IMG/VR virus record: IMGVR_UViG_3300020433_000012
Coordinates: 1 to 46,276 of that record
Length of the DNA: 46,276 nucleotides
Strand: one strand, 5' to 3'
Origin: a virus
In this document: positions 22,680-30,196 of the stretch, piece after piece
Layout: each line of letters opens with the position of its first letter
How positions within the stretch are numbered: the stretch's first letter is position 1
Translations under genes and position numbers: made by a program
The notes under the pieces: model-generated
Seen by the model: only the letters and a program-made list of their open reading frames with translations
The model's database searches: none
Told to the model about the DNA's origin: nothing

Positions 22680-24055
22680 CAATTAGAAGAAATGAGACTG
22701 GTGATGTTGAGGTAAAAGTTAACGTCTTTAGGAATGGTCAAAAACTTCAAAGTAGTGAGGGTTCTGACGACATCTATGATTTTATTACGGGTATTGAAAT
22801 TTTTGAAAGTATTACTTCATCAACTATAGAAGTAAAACTTCTCTTTAATGATGGTTCTGGATTTATAGGTGCCATGACTGGATCTGAATTATTCAGAATA
22901 ATAATTAGTGGAACAATTCTTGATAGAGTTTATTATGTTAGAGCATATGATATTGAGTCAAGAACAAGATTAGATAAAGCAGACGCATTTATTGTTAATT
23001 GTGCCAGTGATGAATTTTTTCAAAATGAGATTAGTAATGTATTTGGTAATAGTCAAGTTATATTTGATTCCACATCATCTTCTGAGATTGTAGAGAAACT
23101 TTTAAAAACAGATAATAGGTATATAAAAACTCGAAAGAAGATTTATATTGAAGAATCTACAAACAAACAACAATTTATAGCATCAAATTGGAGACCATTT
23201 GATTGTATCTATTGGCTTTCACAAAGGTCAGTGCGAAAGGCAAGGAAAGGTGGTACCCTTCAAAATGGATTTCTTTTTTGGGAAAGTGGTTTAGGTTATA
23301 ATTTTAAGTCCATTGATAAAATGATTGACAAGGTAAACGATCAAAGCGAGTCGGATACTAATTTTAGTACAGGTGAGAGTAAATTGTACACTTATACGTA
23401 TTATCCAAAATCATCTGGTACGACTGAAAGTGATCAATTTAGAATTGAAACTGTGGTATTTCCAGAAGAGAGAGACTTTTTAACTGGATTACGTCATGGT
23501 GCTTGGGCAGGTTTTAGTATGGGATTTGATCCTGTTACTGTAACTCAATCTAAAATGGGATTGAGTACAGATATGTCAGTAGATGCTTATCGTTACAGTA
23601 TAAATCACATATGGCCAAAGATGTCACATCTAAATGAAAGTAGGTCAGTTAATCCATTAACACAACTGGATGATAATATTAAACAAATTGTAGAATATCC
23701 AAGACGAACAAGATATAATATTCTATCAAATCAAATTTTTGATCCAAAATTTGTAGACAATCCTCAAAAGAATTATGAAGAATTGGTAGAACTTCAATCA
23801 TATCAATGGATGAGGATTGAGTCTCTAAAAAATATTAAGTTGATGATTAAATTTCCTGGTAATCTTGATCTATATGCAGGAAATGGGATTAATGTAATTT
23901 TACCTGCAACATATAAGAGGAGTTCTACCACAGATATGGATAGAAAATACAGTGGAAGATATGTCATTGGGGGGTTGACACATAAGATTACTGGTACTAA
24001 TATGACTACTGAAGCATTATTATTGAAGGATTCGATACCAAGGAGATCCTCATAA
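22676..24055 (+). CDS. 27: Baseplate hub protein gp27-like
   Basis: 459 residues (T4 gp27 is 391), ATGA overlap with the preceding gene. Features: YDFITGIEIFESITSSTIEV, ELFRIIISGTILDRVYYVRA, RPFDCIYWLSQRSVRKARKG and the late YSGRYVIGGLTHKITGTNM, typical of gp27-type hub proteins with tube-like beta domains. A trimer of gp27 would hold the gp5 spike, encoded 1.4 kb further on. Three auxiliary metabolic genes lie between. Confidence 0.85.
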   Translation: MTIRRNETGDVEVKVNVFRNGQKLQSSEGSDDIYDFITGIEIFESITSSTIEVKLLFNDGSGFIGAMTGSELFRIIISGTILDRVYYVRAYDIESRTRLDKADAFIVNCASDEFFQNEISNVFGNSQVIFDSTSSSEIVEKLLKTDNRYIKTRKKIYIEESTNKQQFIASNWRPFDCIYWLSQRSVRKARKGGTLQNGFLFWESGLGYNFKSIDKMIDKVNDQSESDTNFSTGESKLYTYTYYPKSSGTTESDQFRIETVVFPEERDFLTGLRHGAWAGFSMGFDPVTVTQSKMGLSTDMSVDAYRYSINHIWPKMSHLNESRSVNPLTQLDDNIKQIVEYPRRTRYNILSNQIFDPKFVDNPQKNYEELVELQSYQWMRIESLKNIKLMIKFPGNLDLYAGNGINVILPATYKRSSTTDMDRKYSGRYVIGGLTHKITGTNMTTEALLLKDSIPRRSS

Positions 24056-24060
24056 TGCAC

Positions 24061-24067
24061 ATAAATA
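24061..24067 (+). promoter_or_regulatory. Late promoter ATAAATA before the auxiliary trio
   Basis: CATAAATA directly after gp27, 21 bp before the CP12-like start at 24089. Confidence 0.5.
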
Positions 24068-24088
24068 CTAATGTATCAAGGAGGTACT

Positions 24089-24316
24089 ATGCAAAGTATC
24101 GAACAACATATTGAAAAAGACAAGGGTATTATTGATGATCCAACAATGAATCCTGCTGCACGTAGACACGCAAAAGCAGAACTGCATGATTTAGAAGAGT
24201 ATGTAGAGCATCACAAGAAAGAAATCGAAGCAGGAGATCACCACGATCCTAACGCATTAGAACTATGGTGTGATCAACATCCCGAAGAACCAGAATGTCT
24301 AGTCTATGATGACTAA
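24089..24316 (+). CDS. cp12: CP12-like Calvin-cycle inhibitor
   Basis: Start 24089 is chosen because AAGGAGGT (24078-24085) is perfectly placed before it; an ATG at 24071 lies upstream of that site. 75 residues. The C-terminus LELWCDQHPEEPECLVYDD matches the CP12 C-terminal loop (C, eight residues, then CxxYDD), which binds GAPDH and, with PRK, shuts the Calvin cycle. The N-terminal cysteine pair of full CP12 is missing: these are the only two cysteines. The N-terminus is helical and His/Glu-rich. In cyanophages CP12 is thought to redirect carbon to the pentose phosphate pathway for NADPH and nucleotides. Confidence 0.85.
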   Translation: MQSIEQHIEKDKGIIDDPTMNPAARRHAKAELHDLEEYVEHHKKEIEAGDHHDPNALELWCDQHPEEPECLVYDD

Positions 24317-24747
24317 TGACAAATTTTTTATCATGGTTACTTGGAACTTGGACTAATAAGCATCAAGCACAATCATCTCCCACTTTATACAAATCTGTAT
24401 ACGTCAGATGGGAGAAAAATGGTGAGTTTATAAATTCTGTTCATTGGGGTAGGAAATCATCTCATGATCCATATTTAAAAACTCATAAAAAATTAGTAGA
24501 ATTATCGGATAAAGAAGTTATTTTAGAACATTGGGGTGGAACCTATAGTGGTTTGACTCGCAATGAAAATTGTGATATGATATTAAAATTTGATGGCACA
24601 GCATGGATAGGTCAGTTTGATACTGAAAATATTCATGCTGAACTTGCTGTTTATGGAAATAAACTTTTTATGAAGGATAAATTTTTGGACTCTAAAGGTA
24701 AGATTATTTGGGGTGCAGATGAAATATATAAGTTTGTAAGAGTTTAA
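24316..24747 (+). CDS. CpeT-like putative phycobiliprotein lyase (143 aa)
   Basis: TAATG overlap with the CP12-like gene. The N-terminal FLSWLLGTWTNKHQAQSSP fits the CpeT/CpcT opening (L..WL.G.w.N..QA...P), and the end IIWGADEIYKFVRV fits the family's closing strand. A central RNENCDMILKFDG matches the usual (G)C-D-M region. CpeT/CpcT proteins are calycin-like chromophore chaperones attaching bilins to phycobiliproteins. Placement just before a bilin reductase supports a pigment role. It is shorter and more divergent than host CpeT, so lyase activity is uncertain. Confidence 0.65.
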   Translation: MTNFLSWLLGTWTNKHQAQSSPTLYKSVYVRWEKNGEFINSVHWGRKSSHDPYLKTHKKLVELSDKEVILEHWGGTYSGLTRNENCDMILKFDGTAWIGQFDTENIHAELAVYGNKLFMKDKFLDSKGKIIWGADEIYKFVRV

Positions 24748-24749
24748 TT

Positions 24750-25466
24750 ATGGATTCAGGAAAGTATATAAAACCATGGGTTCGACTTTCAATTGAAGTT
24801 GCCAACTATCTAAGACAAGAATTGAAAAGTTTTCCTGATGTTACACACATGGAAAACAAATATCCTATTGTGGAAAATGAGAATGTATTCATTATAAATG
24901 AAATGCATCAGAGTGATAAACTTAGAAAGATGCATTTAGAAACTGGATATACAGAAAATATTTCTATAATGCACTGTGTGTTGTATCCTGATCCTAATTA
25001 TCCTATTCCCATATTTGGTGCTGATATTGTAGAAACTCCTAATTCAGTTACCGCAGCAATTGTTGATATATCACCTGTGTTTGGAACTCAAAAATACGTT
25101 GATGTATTCAGAGATATATCATACAAATATAAATTTAAAGAGAATAGAGTTTTACCTTTATGGACTGATGATGTTTTTTCACAAGGGTGTAAGTTCATGC
25201 GTATTAGAACTGAAGAAGAGAAAATAATGTATATGAATTTGATTGAGGAATCTATTCAACTCTATAAAGGTATAGTAGAAAATTCTAAGTTTGATGAACA
25301 ATGGATTCATACAATGAAAAGGATTGATGACCAGATTTATTATTGTAAACAACAGAGAAAGAATAAAAAGACTGAGGCAGTTTTGAGTCAGTGGTTTGAT
25401 CCCCAGTGGGCAAAGGATTACATAAACGAAATCCTCTTTGACACAAAGGTAATAAATAAGTCGTAA
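24750..25466 (+). CDS. pebS: Ferredoxin-dependent bilin reductase, PebS-type
   Basis: 238 residues. Family features: HLETGYTENISIMHCVLYPD, PIPIFGADIVETP with the conserved Asp92 (Asp105 of PebS), AAIVDISPV, and a C-terminal FDPQWAKDYINEILFD. PebS makes phycoerythrobilin from biliverdin with reduced ferredoxin in two steps. The segment YCKQQRKNKKT aligns with the family's ...QQ..NDKT, so the second catalytic aspartate (PebS Asp206) is a lysine here (residue 206). The enzyme could therefore stop after one reduction or act differently. PcyA or PebA subtypes are alternatives. Confidence 0.82.
   Translation: MDSGKYIKPWVRLSIEVANYLRQELKSFPDVTHMENKYPIVENENVFIINEMHQSDKLRKMHLETGYTENISIMHCVLYPDPNYPIPIFGADIVETPNSVTAAIVDISPVFGTQKYVDVFRDISYKYKFKENRVLPLWTDDVFSQGCKFMRIRTEEEKIMYMNLIEESIQLYKGIVENSKFDEQWIHTMKRIDDQIYYCKQQRKNKKTEAVLSQWFDPQWAKDYINEILFDTKVINKS
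25452..25458 (+). promoter_or_regulatory. Late promoter ATAAATA before gp5
   Basis: The box lies within the last codons of the bilin reductase, 23 bp before the gp5 start. Confidence 0.6.
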
Positions 25467-25481
25467 GGATAAAAGTATACA

Positions 25482-28043
25482 ATGCCGTCAATTGAAGGAA
25501 TCATCAATGAACCTAATACCAATTTTGTTGGTAAAGACGGATTTTTCTGGTGGGTTGGTGAAGTAGAAGACAACGAAGATCCTATGGAGTTAGGTAGGGT
25601 CAAAGTTCGTGTGCTTGGATATTATACCAATGTTCGTGGTGGTACCACAGCAGATCTCCCTACTGAAAATCTTCCATGGGCAACCGTATTACAACATACG
25701 TGCCAATCAGGAAATGATGGTCAGGGTGAAAGTTCTGGTCAACTACAACCTGGTGCTATTGTCATGGGATTCTTCATGGATGGGGAGTCTGCTCAAATGC
25801 CAATAGTTATTGGTGTTATGAGAGTTAAAAAATCTGCAGAGTCACAGAAAGAAAAGATATTTGCTTTTACTGGTGAGCACATGGAACCTGGCGTTGGTTC
25901 TAACGTGGCAGCACAATTGCCTGGTAGTCCTAACTCAAGTACAGGAAGGAATCAAGCGGAGGGGTATGGTAGGGCAAATATTGCTAACACTGTAGATCTT
26001 CCTAACCAAAAGGGTGAGAATCAGAGTGCTGCTATTTCTGGTGTAGGTTCTCCTAATAATATCGGAACTGTGATGAATGGTAGTAGTGGTAATCCCATCA
26101 AACCAAGAAGTTCAAACAAACCTAATCCTGCTGCTAATGGTGTTGGTGGTCCTTGGAAAACTTTAGAGTATAAGTTATCGTATCTCATAGAAGATCTTGC
26201 AGATCATGCTGGTTCTTTGATTCGTGCAGAAGATGGTGATTTTTTAGATGTTGTTACTGGTAAGTTAGTCACTGCAAAACAACTTACTGTAAAACTTCAG
26301 AACTTCTTGAGTAGTGTATTTGCTCAAGTAGTTGCTGCAATGCGTCAGGCACTTGCTAATCTTGCTGAACAACTGGAGTTAATAAACATTCTTGGTGGTG
26401 CAACTGGTGTGCCATTTGTGGTGTTTGCTGCAATTCAAGCAGCAGTCAAAACAATTCTTGCCTCTCTTTGTAATGTTGATAGTAGATTACTTAGTTTCAT
26501 TTCAGATCCTGTAGGAAGTATTGTTGGTATTCTTGAAAACTTCCTTGATGGAGTTATTGATAAAGCAACCATGGTTATGCAGGGTGTTCAGGCAGCAATC
26601 GATGGTGTTATCTGTCAAGTTCAGAGACTTCTTGATCAGGTATTAGGTGTTGTTGATACTGTATCAGCAATCGTAGATGGTATTGGTAAAGCAAAAGAAA
26701 TTATTGAGGCATGGAAAGCAGGTAGTGAAATTTTTGAATCGGGAACTGATCTTCTTAAGAAAGGTATTAATAGCATTACTGGACTAATTCAACTCTTCAT
26801 TAAGTTTGCTGCTAGTAATTGTGATCGTAAACCTGATGGTGGTAAAGATACGGTAGGATGGTATCCCTTATTTGGTGTTACTCATTGTACTCCTGAAGAA
26901 CTTGCAGAAATTAACGCAATTAGAGGACAGAGTAGAGGCACTTGTGGTGGTGATGCAGGATCTGGTAGTTTATTTGACAATATTTTCAATGAAGCAGATC
27001 CATATTTAACTGCTGCTAAAACTTTCTTAGATGGTTCTTATGATCTATTTGTCGGAACACCTGGTCGTCAGGCAAGTGTACATAAAAAAGCAAGTGGAAC
27101 AACATCAACATCTGTAAAGATAAATCAGAACGAGTATGCTAAGTTCAATGCTCGTAAGGAAATTAGAAAACAAAAACCAGACATATCTGAAGAAGAACTT
27201 GAAAAACAAGTAGATGTATATGTTAAAGATCAGAACAAATCATCATCATCAGGTAAGGGTGATACTGGTTCTTTAGTTGCTGACCACTGCTCATTTGCTG
27301 GTAATTATACAGAAGAAACTCATGGTGACCAGTGTAAACAAATTGACGGTGATCATGTTGTAAACGTTGATGGTGATTATTTCTTAAAGATTACTGGTGA
27401 TTGTCATATTGAAGTTGGTGGTGGTTTCTTCTTTGATGCTGAGGGTGCTCCTAAAGTTGTAGATAAAAAAGGTAATAAGAAGAATGAAAAGGTTCAAAAG
27501 CATACAATCAAATTTGGATCTGATGTTGATATCAATACTGTTGGTGCTAAGTTTGAAGTTCAAGGTGCAGAATTTAATGTAGGATCTGTTTCTACTAAGT
27601 TTACTAGCAGTGTTTTTGAATCTAGCGGTGGTCAGATGGCACTCTCTGCAGGAGAAATGATTATTAGTGGAGATAACTCTATTGATATTATTACACCTTC
27701 ATTAGTTGAAATGATTAACGTACCAGTGTCAAAAATGCCTAAGGTAATGTCAGGTATTCGTAGAATGGTTGGTGGTTCTGTTGAAACAGTTATGATACCT
27801 GGTTCTGGTACTGATTCTATTCCTAGGTATACTATTGCCAATCCACTTGGACCATATTCATTGACTTGTGGTACAACAGGATATAACTGTAATGTTATTA
27901 CTGGTGCATACAATGCTAATGTTGCTGCGGGATTTATTTACATGCAAGCATCTGCTGCTGTAACTATGCTTGCTGGTGCTGGTATGCTTCTTGAAGCAGG
28001 AGCAGCAGTATTGATTCTTGGTAAAACAGTCTTTATTAACTAA
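25482..28043 (+). CDS. 5: Baseplate central spike gp5 without a lysozyme domain
   Basis: 853 residues. The N-terminal OB-fold domain is clear: FFWWVGEVEDNEDPMELGRV, KVRVLGYYTN, LPWATVLQHT, PGAIVMGFFMDGE and MPIVIGVM. The C-terminal part (from about residue 600) is a repetitive beta-helix: HGDQCKQIDGDHVVNVDGDY then FLKITGDCHIEVGG, as in T4 gp5 and VgrG. Between them is an approximately 400-residue helical and linker region with no T4-lysozyme motif. Two parts of the T4 design are therefore kept, while the cell-wall enzyme seems to have moved to the protein at 19884. Confidence 0.9.
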   Translation: MPSIEGIINEPNTNFVGKDGFFWWVGEVEDNEDPMELGRVKVRVLGYYTNVRGGTTADLPTENLPWATVLQHTCQSGNDGQGESSGQLQPGAIVMGFFMDGESAQMPIVIGVMRVKKSAESQKEKIFAFTGEHMEPGVGSNVAAQLPGSPNSSTGRNQAEGYGRANIANTVDLPNQKGENQSAAISGVGSPNNIGTVMNGSSGNPIKPRSSNKPNPAANGVGGPWKTLEYKLSYLIEDLADHAGSLIRAEDGDFLDVVTGKLVTAKQLTVKLQNFLSSVFAQVVAAMRQALANLAEQLELINILGGATGVPFVVFAAIQAAVKTILASLCNVDSRLLSFISDPVGSIVGILENFLDGVIDKATMVMQGVQAAIDGVICQVQRLLDQVLGVVDTVSAIVDGIGKAKEIIEAWKAGSEIFESGTDLLKKGINSITGLIQLFIKFAASNCDRKPDGGKDTVGWYPLFGVTHCTPEELAEINAIRGQSRGTCGGDAGSGSLFDNIFNEADPYLTAAKTFLDGSYDLFVGTPGRQASVHKKASGTTSTSVKINQNEYAKFNARKEIRKQKPDISEEELEKQVDVYVKDQNKSSSSGKGDTGSLVADHCSFAGNYTEETHGDQCKQIDGDHVVNVDGDYFLKITGDCHIEVGGGFFFDAEGAPKVVDKKGNKKNEKVQKHTIKFGSDVDINTVGAKFEVQGAEFNVGSVSTKFTSSVFESSGGQMALSAGEMIISGDNSIDIITPSLVEMINVPVSKMPKVMSGIRRMVGGSVETVMIPGSGTDSIPRYTIANPLGPYSLTCGTTGYNCNVITGAYNANVAAGFIYMQASAAVTMLAGAGMLLEAGAAVLILGKTVFIN

Positions 28044-28046
28044 TTC

Positions 28047-28075
28047 TTGACAGGACACCTCTTGACTGCTATACT
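28047..28075 (+). promoter_or_regulatory. Strong sigma70-type promoter for the small-gene operon
   Basis: TTGACA (28047-28052), 17 bp, TATACT (28070-28075). The start near 28082 leaves about 6 nt before the ATG at 28088, almost leaderless. A second TTGACT at 28062 is not correctly spaced. Confidence 0.75.
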
Positions 28076-28087
28076 AGATAATATAGT

Positions 28088-28294
28088 ATGGAGTCACATG
28101 TGGAATCTGAACTAGCACATGTTTTTGTTAACTTCTCAAAACGCACAATTAAGATCGTTGATGATGAAGGATATGACAAAACTGTAAATTGGAAATGGGA
28201 TCAAGAAGGTTCTAGAGGTTTTTCTGAAACCGTTAGCGATATCGAAGATATTCTTGATCCTGATATGATCACTTATTGTTTTGCTGTGCAATGA
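28088..28294 (+). CDS. Hypothetical acidic protein (68 aa)
   Basis: First gene of a compact operon, right behind a consensus promoter. A small beta-type protein: AHVFVNFSKRTIKIVDDEGY then NWKWDQEGSRGFSETVSDIE and an acidic end with DILDPDMITYCFAVQ. Its TGA overlaps the ATG of the next gene (ATGA). It resembles small early proteins of cyanomyoviruses; function unknown. Confidence 0.7.
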   Translation: MESHVESELAHVFVNFSKRTIKIVDDEGYDKTVNWKWDQEGSRGFSETVSDIEDILDPDMITYCFAVQ

Positions 28295-28506
28295 TTGGAC
28301 CTATTGGAATCACACAACGTCAAGCAGAAGAACATTTTGACTTTATTATGGATCTGACAGAATCACAACATGTCTGTTGGAAAATTACTCGTAATGATGG
28401 TAAGTCTGCTATGCTTGTTCCTGTAAATGAAGTTTCTCCAATTCCTGATGAAATACAAACTCAGGTAGAAGAATTCCAAAAACAATTTATGGAGGATAAA
28501 AAATGA
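28291..28506 (+). CDS. Small protein with Phd/YefM-like outline (71 aa)
   Basis: Start ATG 28291 overlaps the preceding stop. MIGPIGITQRQAEEHFDFIM then WKITRNDGKSAMLVPVNEV follows the general layout of Phd/YefM antitoxins: a short strand, a helix, then an I-T-R-x-G-K-x-A-x-L-V-P strand. The C-terminus is a charged helix, as in antitoxin tails. No partner toxin is recognisable next to it, so the similarity may only reflect a DNA-binding fold. ATGA overlap with the next gene. Confidence 0.6.
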   Translation: MIGPIGITQRQAEEHFDFIMDLTESQHVCWKITRNDGKSAMLVPVNEVSPIPDEIQTQVEEFQKQFMEDKK

Positions 28507-28778
28507 TTTTTGCCAATTTGATTGACCATGGTAACTATGCAGGATTACCACCAACAGGCATATTCATCTTTTGGATAGTCGCATCTCTTGCAGGACTAAT
28601 GGGGTATGGTTTATACTATACCTTTGGTCCAGGTGGTAAAGATCTTAAAGATGAGATTAGAGAACATGCGAGAATGCATGAACTGGGTATTGCTCACGGT
28701 CATGAAGGAAGGGCACCTTTAATGACACAGAAAGCACAAGAGCAAGATTATCCACAACATAAGCATACTAAAGGATGA
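28503..28778 (+). CDS. PsbN-like membrane protein with His-rich tail (91 aa)
   Basis: One membrane helix at residues about 17-38, followed by GYGLYYTFGPGGKDLKDEIREH. This matches the conserved PsbN ending (G-(F/Y)-(G/A)-(V/L)-Y-T-A-F-G-P-P-S-K-x-L-x-D-P-F-x-x-H). PsbN is a thylakoid protein needed for photosystem II assembly and repair and is about 43 residues; here an extra N-terminus and a 40-residue tail rich in His and Gln are added. Phage psbD is at the other end of the window. The call rests on pattern similarity alone. Translation is coupled to the gene before it (ATGA). Confidence 0.6.
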   Translation: MIFANLIDHGNYAGLPPTGIFIFWIVASLAGLMGYGLYYTFGPGGKDLKDEIREHARMHELGIAHGHEGRAPLMTQKAQEQDYPQHKHTKG

Positions 28779-28784
28779 AAATCA

Positions 28785-28976
28785 ATGATTACTAAAGAAA
28801 AACAAAGAAACCAAGTGAAATCTAAATTTTATTATATTTTTTGGGGTGTGGCAACAGCATCCGTTGTACTGGGTCAATTGTATGTTGGATCTGGATATAG
28901 ATCATTTGCTCGTACATTAAATAGAATCTTCGATACTATTGAAGTTGAATACGTACCTTCACCAAGTTTTTATTAA
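28785..28976 (+). CDS. Small single-pass membrane protein (63 aa), paralog of the next
   Basis: A basic N-terminus (TKEKQRNQVKSK), then FYYIFWGVATASVVLGQLYV as the membrane helix, then an ending IEVEYVPSPSFY. AAGGAT lies upstream. Its layout (YY-FW-VA, Q-x-(Y/F)-V/T, R-L, VE(Y/I)) is shared with the next gene, suggesting tandem duplication. Its TAA overlaps the next ATG. Function unknown. Confidence 0.65.
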   Translation: MITKEKQRNQVKSKFYYIFWGVATASVVLGQLYVGSGYRSFARTLNRIFDTIEVEYVPSPSFY

Positions 28977-29155
28977 TGAGGACACAAAATAAAGAAAACT
29001 ATTACTATGTGTTTTGGGTGGTTGCAATGGTGGCATTCATTATACCTCAAGTATTCACAGCAGTAGCATATCACAAACTCATTAGAATTCTTCAATCTCC
29101 TGTTGAGGTTGAGATTAAAAAAATGCCCCCATATCAAGTGGAGTACATCAAATGA
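28976..29155 (+). CDS. Small single-pass membrane protein (59 aa), paralog of the previous
   Basis: A complete gene translating as MRTQNKENYYYVFWVVAMVA, then FIIPQVFTAVAYHKLIRILQ and an end VEVEIKKMPPYQVEYIK. One helix with a polar tail. It overlaps the previous stop (TAATG) and the next start (ATGA). The similarity to the 63-residue neighbour covers the YY-FW-VA start, the helix, the R-I-L segment and the VEVE region. Confidence 0.65.
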   Translation: MRTQNKENYYYVFWVVAMVAFIIPQVFTAVAYHKLIRILQSPVEVEIKKMPPYQVEYIK

Positions 29156-29235
29156 ATTATGTTGGACTAGAGGTAATTTTTTGGACAACTCTTACAATCT
29201 ACATCCTAGCAAAATTAGGTGCATTTAAAAAATGA
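29152..29235 (+). CDS. Tiny membrane protein (27 aa)
   Basis: It translates as MNYVGLEVIFWTTLTIYILA followed by KLGAFKK: one membrane helix with a basic end, the size class of photosystem or cytochrome small subunits. It is framed by ATGA overlaps on both sides, which is the main argument that it is real. Confidence 0.55.
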   Translation: MNYVGLEVIFWTTLTIYILAKLGAFKK

Positions 29236-29420
29236 AATCAACAAAATACATCATAGGTAGCATTGGAGCATTTACAGTGTTACTCTCATCAAGTTTATTT
29301 TATCTTGGTTCAAGTAACCATAGACTATCAGATACAAATGATGCACTGTCAGCAGACATGCAACTATTAATAGAGACACTACAATACTCTACCCCACAAG
29401 AAAAAACAATTTATTGGTAA
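29232..29420 (+). CDS. Small membrane or secreted protein (62 aa)
   Basis: N-terminal hydrophobic segment MKSTKYIIGSIGAFTVLLSS then SLFYLGSSNH, followed by a polar helix with DALSADMQLLIETLQYS. The first part could be a signal anchor. It overlaps both neighbours (ATGA and TAATG). Function unknown. Confidence 0.6.
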   Translation: MKSTKYIIGSIGAFTVLLSSSLFYLGSSNHRLSDTNDALSADMQLLIETLQYSTPQEKTIYW

Positions 29421-29701
29421 TGACTGAACCTAGATTTACCGTTGATGGGAATCAATACAACTCAGACTTACATAAGAAACCTACTGAAAATTTAGAGGAA
29501 CTTATGAAAAAATTTACTAGGATTTTGGAAGAGACAAGTCCAGAAAATAAAGAGACAATAGCATACCTTCTGGGTTGTAGAGATGTTGTTGATTATCTAG
29601 CAAGAGGAAAACTTCCGAGTGAAAAGAATCATGATCCTATAAAAACAAATCCCGCATTACAATTTAAAGACAAGGTAACTTTTATTTCAAGATACTTATG
29701 A
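29420..29701 (+). CDS. Hypothetical soluble protein (93 aa)
   Basis: Start ATG 29420 overlaps the previous TAA. Residues 1-20 (MTEPRFTVDGNQYNSDLHKK) lead into a helical part NLEELMKKFTRILEETSPEN and AYLLGCRDVVDYLARGKL. No membrane segment. The stop overlaps the next ATG (ATGA). Not recognised. Confidence 0.65.
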   Translation: MTEPRFTVDGNQYNSDLHKKPTENLEELMKKFTRILEETSPENKETIAYLLGCRDVVDYLARGKLPSEKNHDPIKTNPALQFKDKVTFISRYL

Positions 29702-29973
29702 GACTTACACAAGAATTAATTGACAAGATCCAATTAGCATTGCAGCACACTAAAAAGGATGGTACAGTCAACTGGAAAGACGGTGATGACATTGAGGTCA
29801 GTGTTGCAGGTACATTTGCTGCTGACAGATTTATTGTTATTAATAATAGGTCAAAGAAACCTTGGGAACCATCAGTAAATAGTTCACATCATCCTGATTA
29901 TGACCCCACACCTGCTGAAGAGTTTTATAAAAAATGGCCACATTTATTAGAACCACCCTATCGAAATAAGTAA
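29698..29973 (+). CDS. Hypothetical soluble protein (91 aa)
   Basis: ATGA overlap with the previous gene. N-terminal helix MRLTQELIDKIQLALQHTKK, a beta part DIEVSVAGTFAADRFIVINN and a proline-rich end WPHLLEPPYRNK. I see no catalytic motif. It is the last gene of the overlapping series; 42 nt separate it from the small basic gene at 30016. Confidence 0.65.
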   Translation: MRLTQELIDKIQLALQHTKKDGTVNWKDGDDIEVSVAGTFAADRFIVINNRSKKPWEPSVNSSHHPDYDPTPAEEFYKKWPHLLEPPYRNK

Positions 29974-30015
29974 GTAATAACTTTGCTATATAAAATACGA
30001 GCACAGGGCAAGACA

Positions 30016-30159
30016 ATGCACCTCAAAAGTCACGAAACACCAAGAAAACGAGGTCGCAACGACAAATCGAGAAAAAGTCCTGTCGCAGTTAGACAATTAA
30101 AAGCAAGACACAAAGCACTTATAAAAAAATTAGAGGGAGTACAAAAGATCTCTAGGTAG
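30016..30159 (+). CDS. Small highly basic protein (47 aa)
   Basis: It translates as MHLKSHETPRKRGRNDKSRK then SPVAVRQLKARHKALIKKLE and GVQKISR. About a third of the residues are Lys or Arg, so it should bind nucleic acid or a membrane surface. The ribosome site is weak (AGGGCAAG). A possible -10 element (TATATAAA, 29987-29994) lies upstream. The 3' end overlaps the terminator stem. Confidence 0.55.
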   Translation: MHLKSHETPRKRGRNDKSRKSPVAVRQLKARHKALIKKLEGVQKISR

Positions 30160-30180
30160 AAAGAGTGCCCTCTATTTTTT
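30131..30180 (+). terminator. Operon terminator overlapping the end of the basic gene
   Basis: TAGAGGG (30131-30137) pairs with CCCTCTA (30168-30174), followed by a T-run. The loop of about 30 nt is long but can fold internally. Confidence 0.65.
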
Positions 30181-30196
30181 TATTATTATCTATAAA

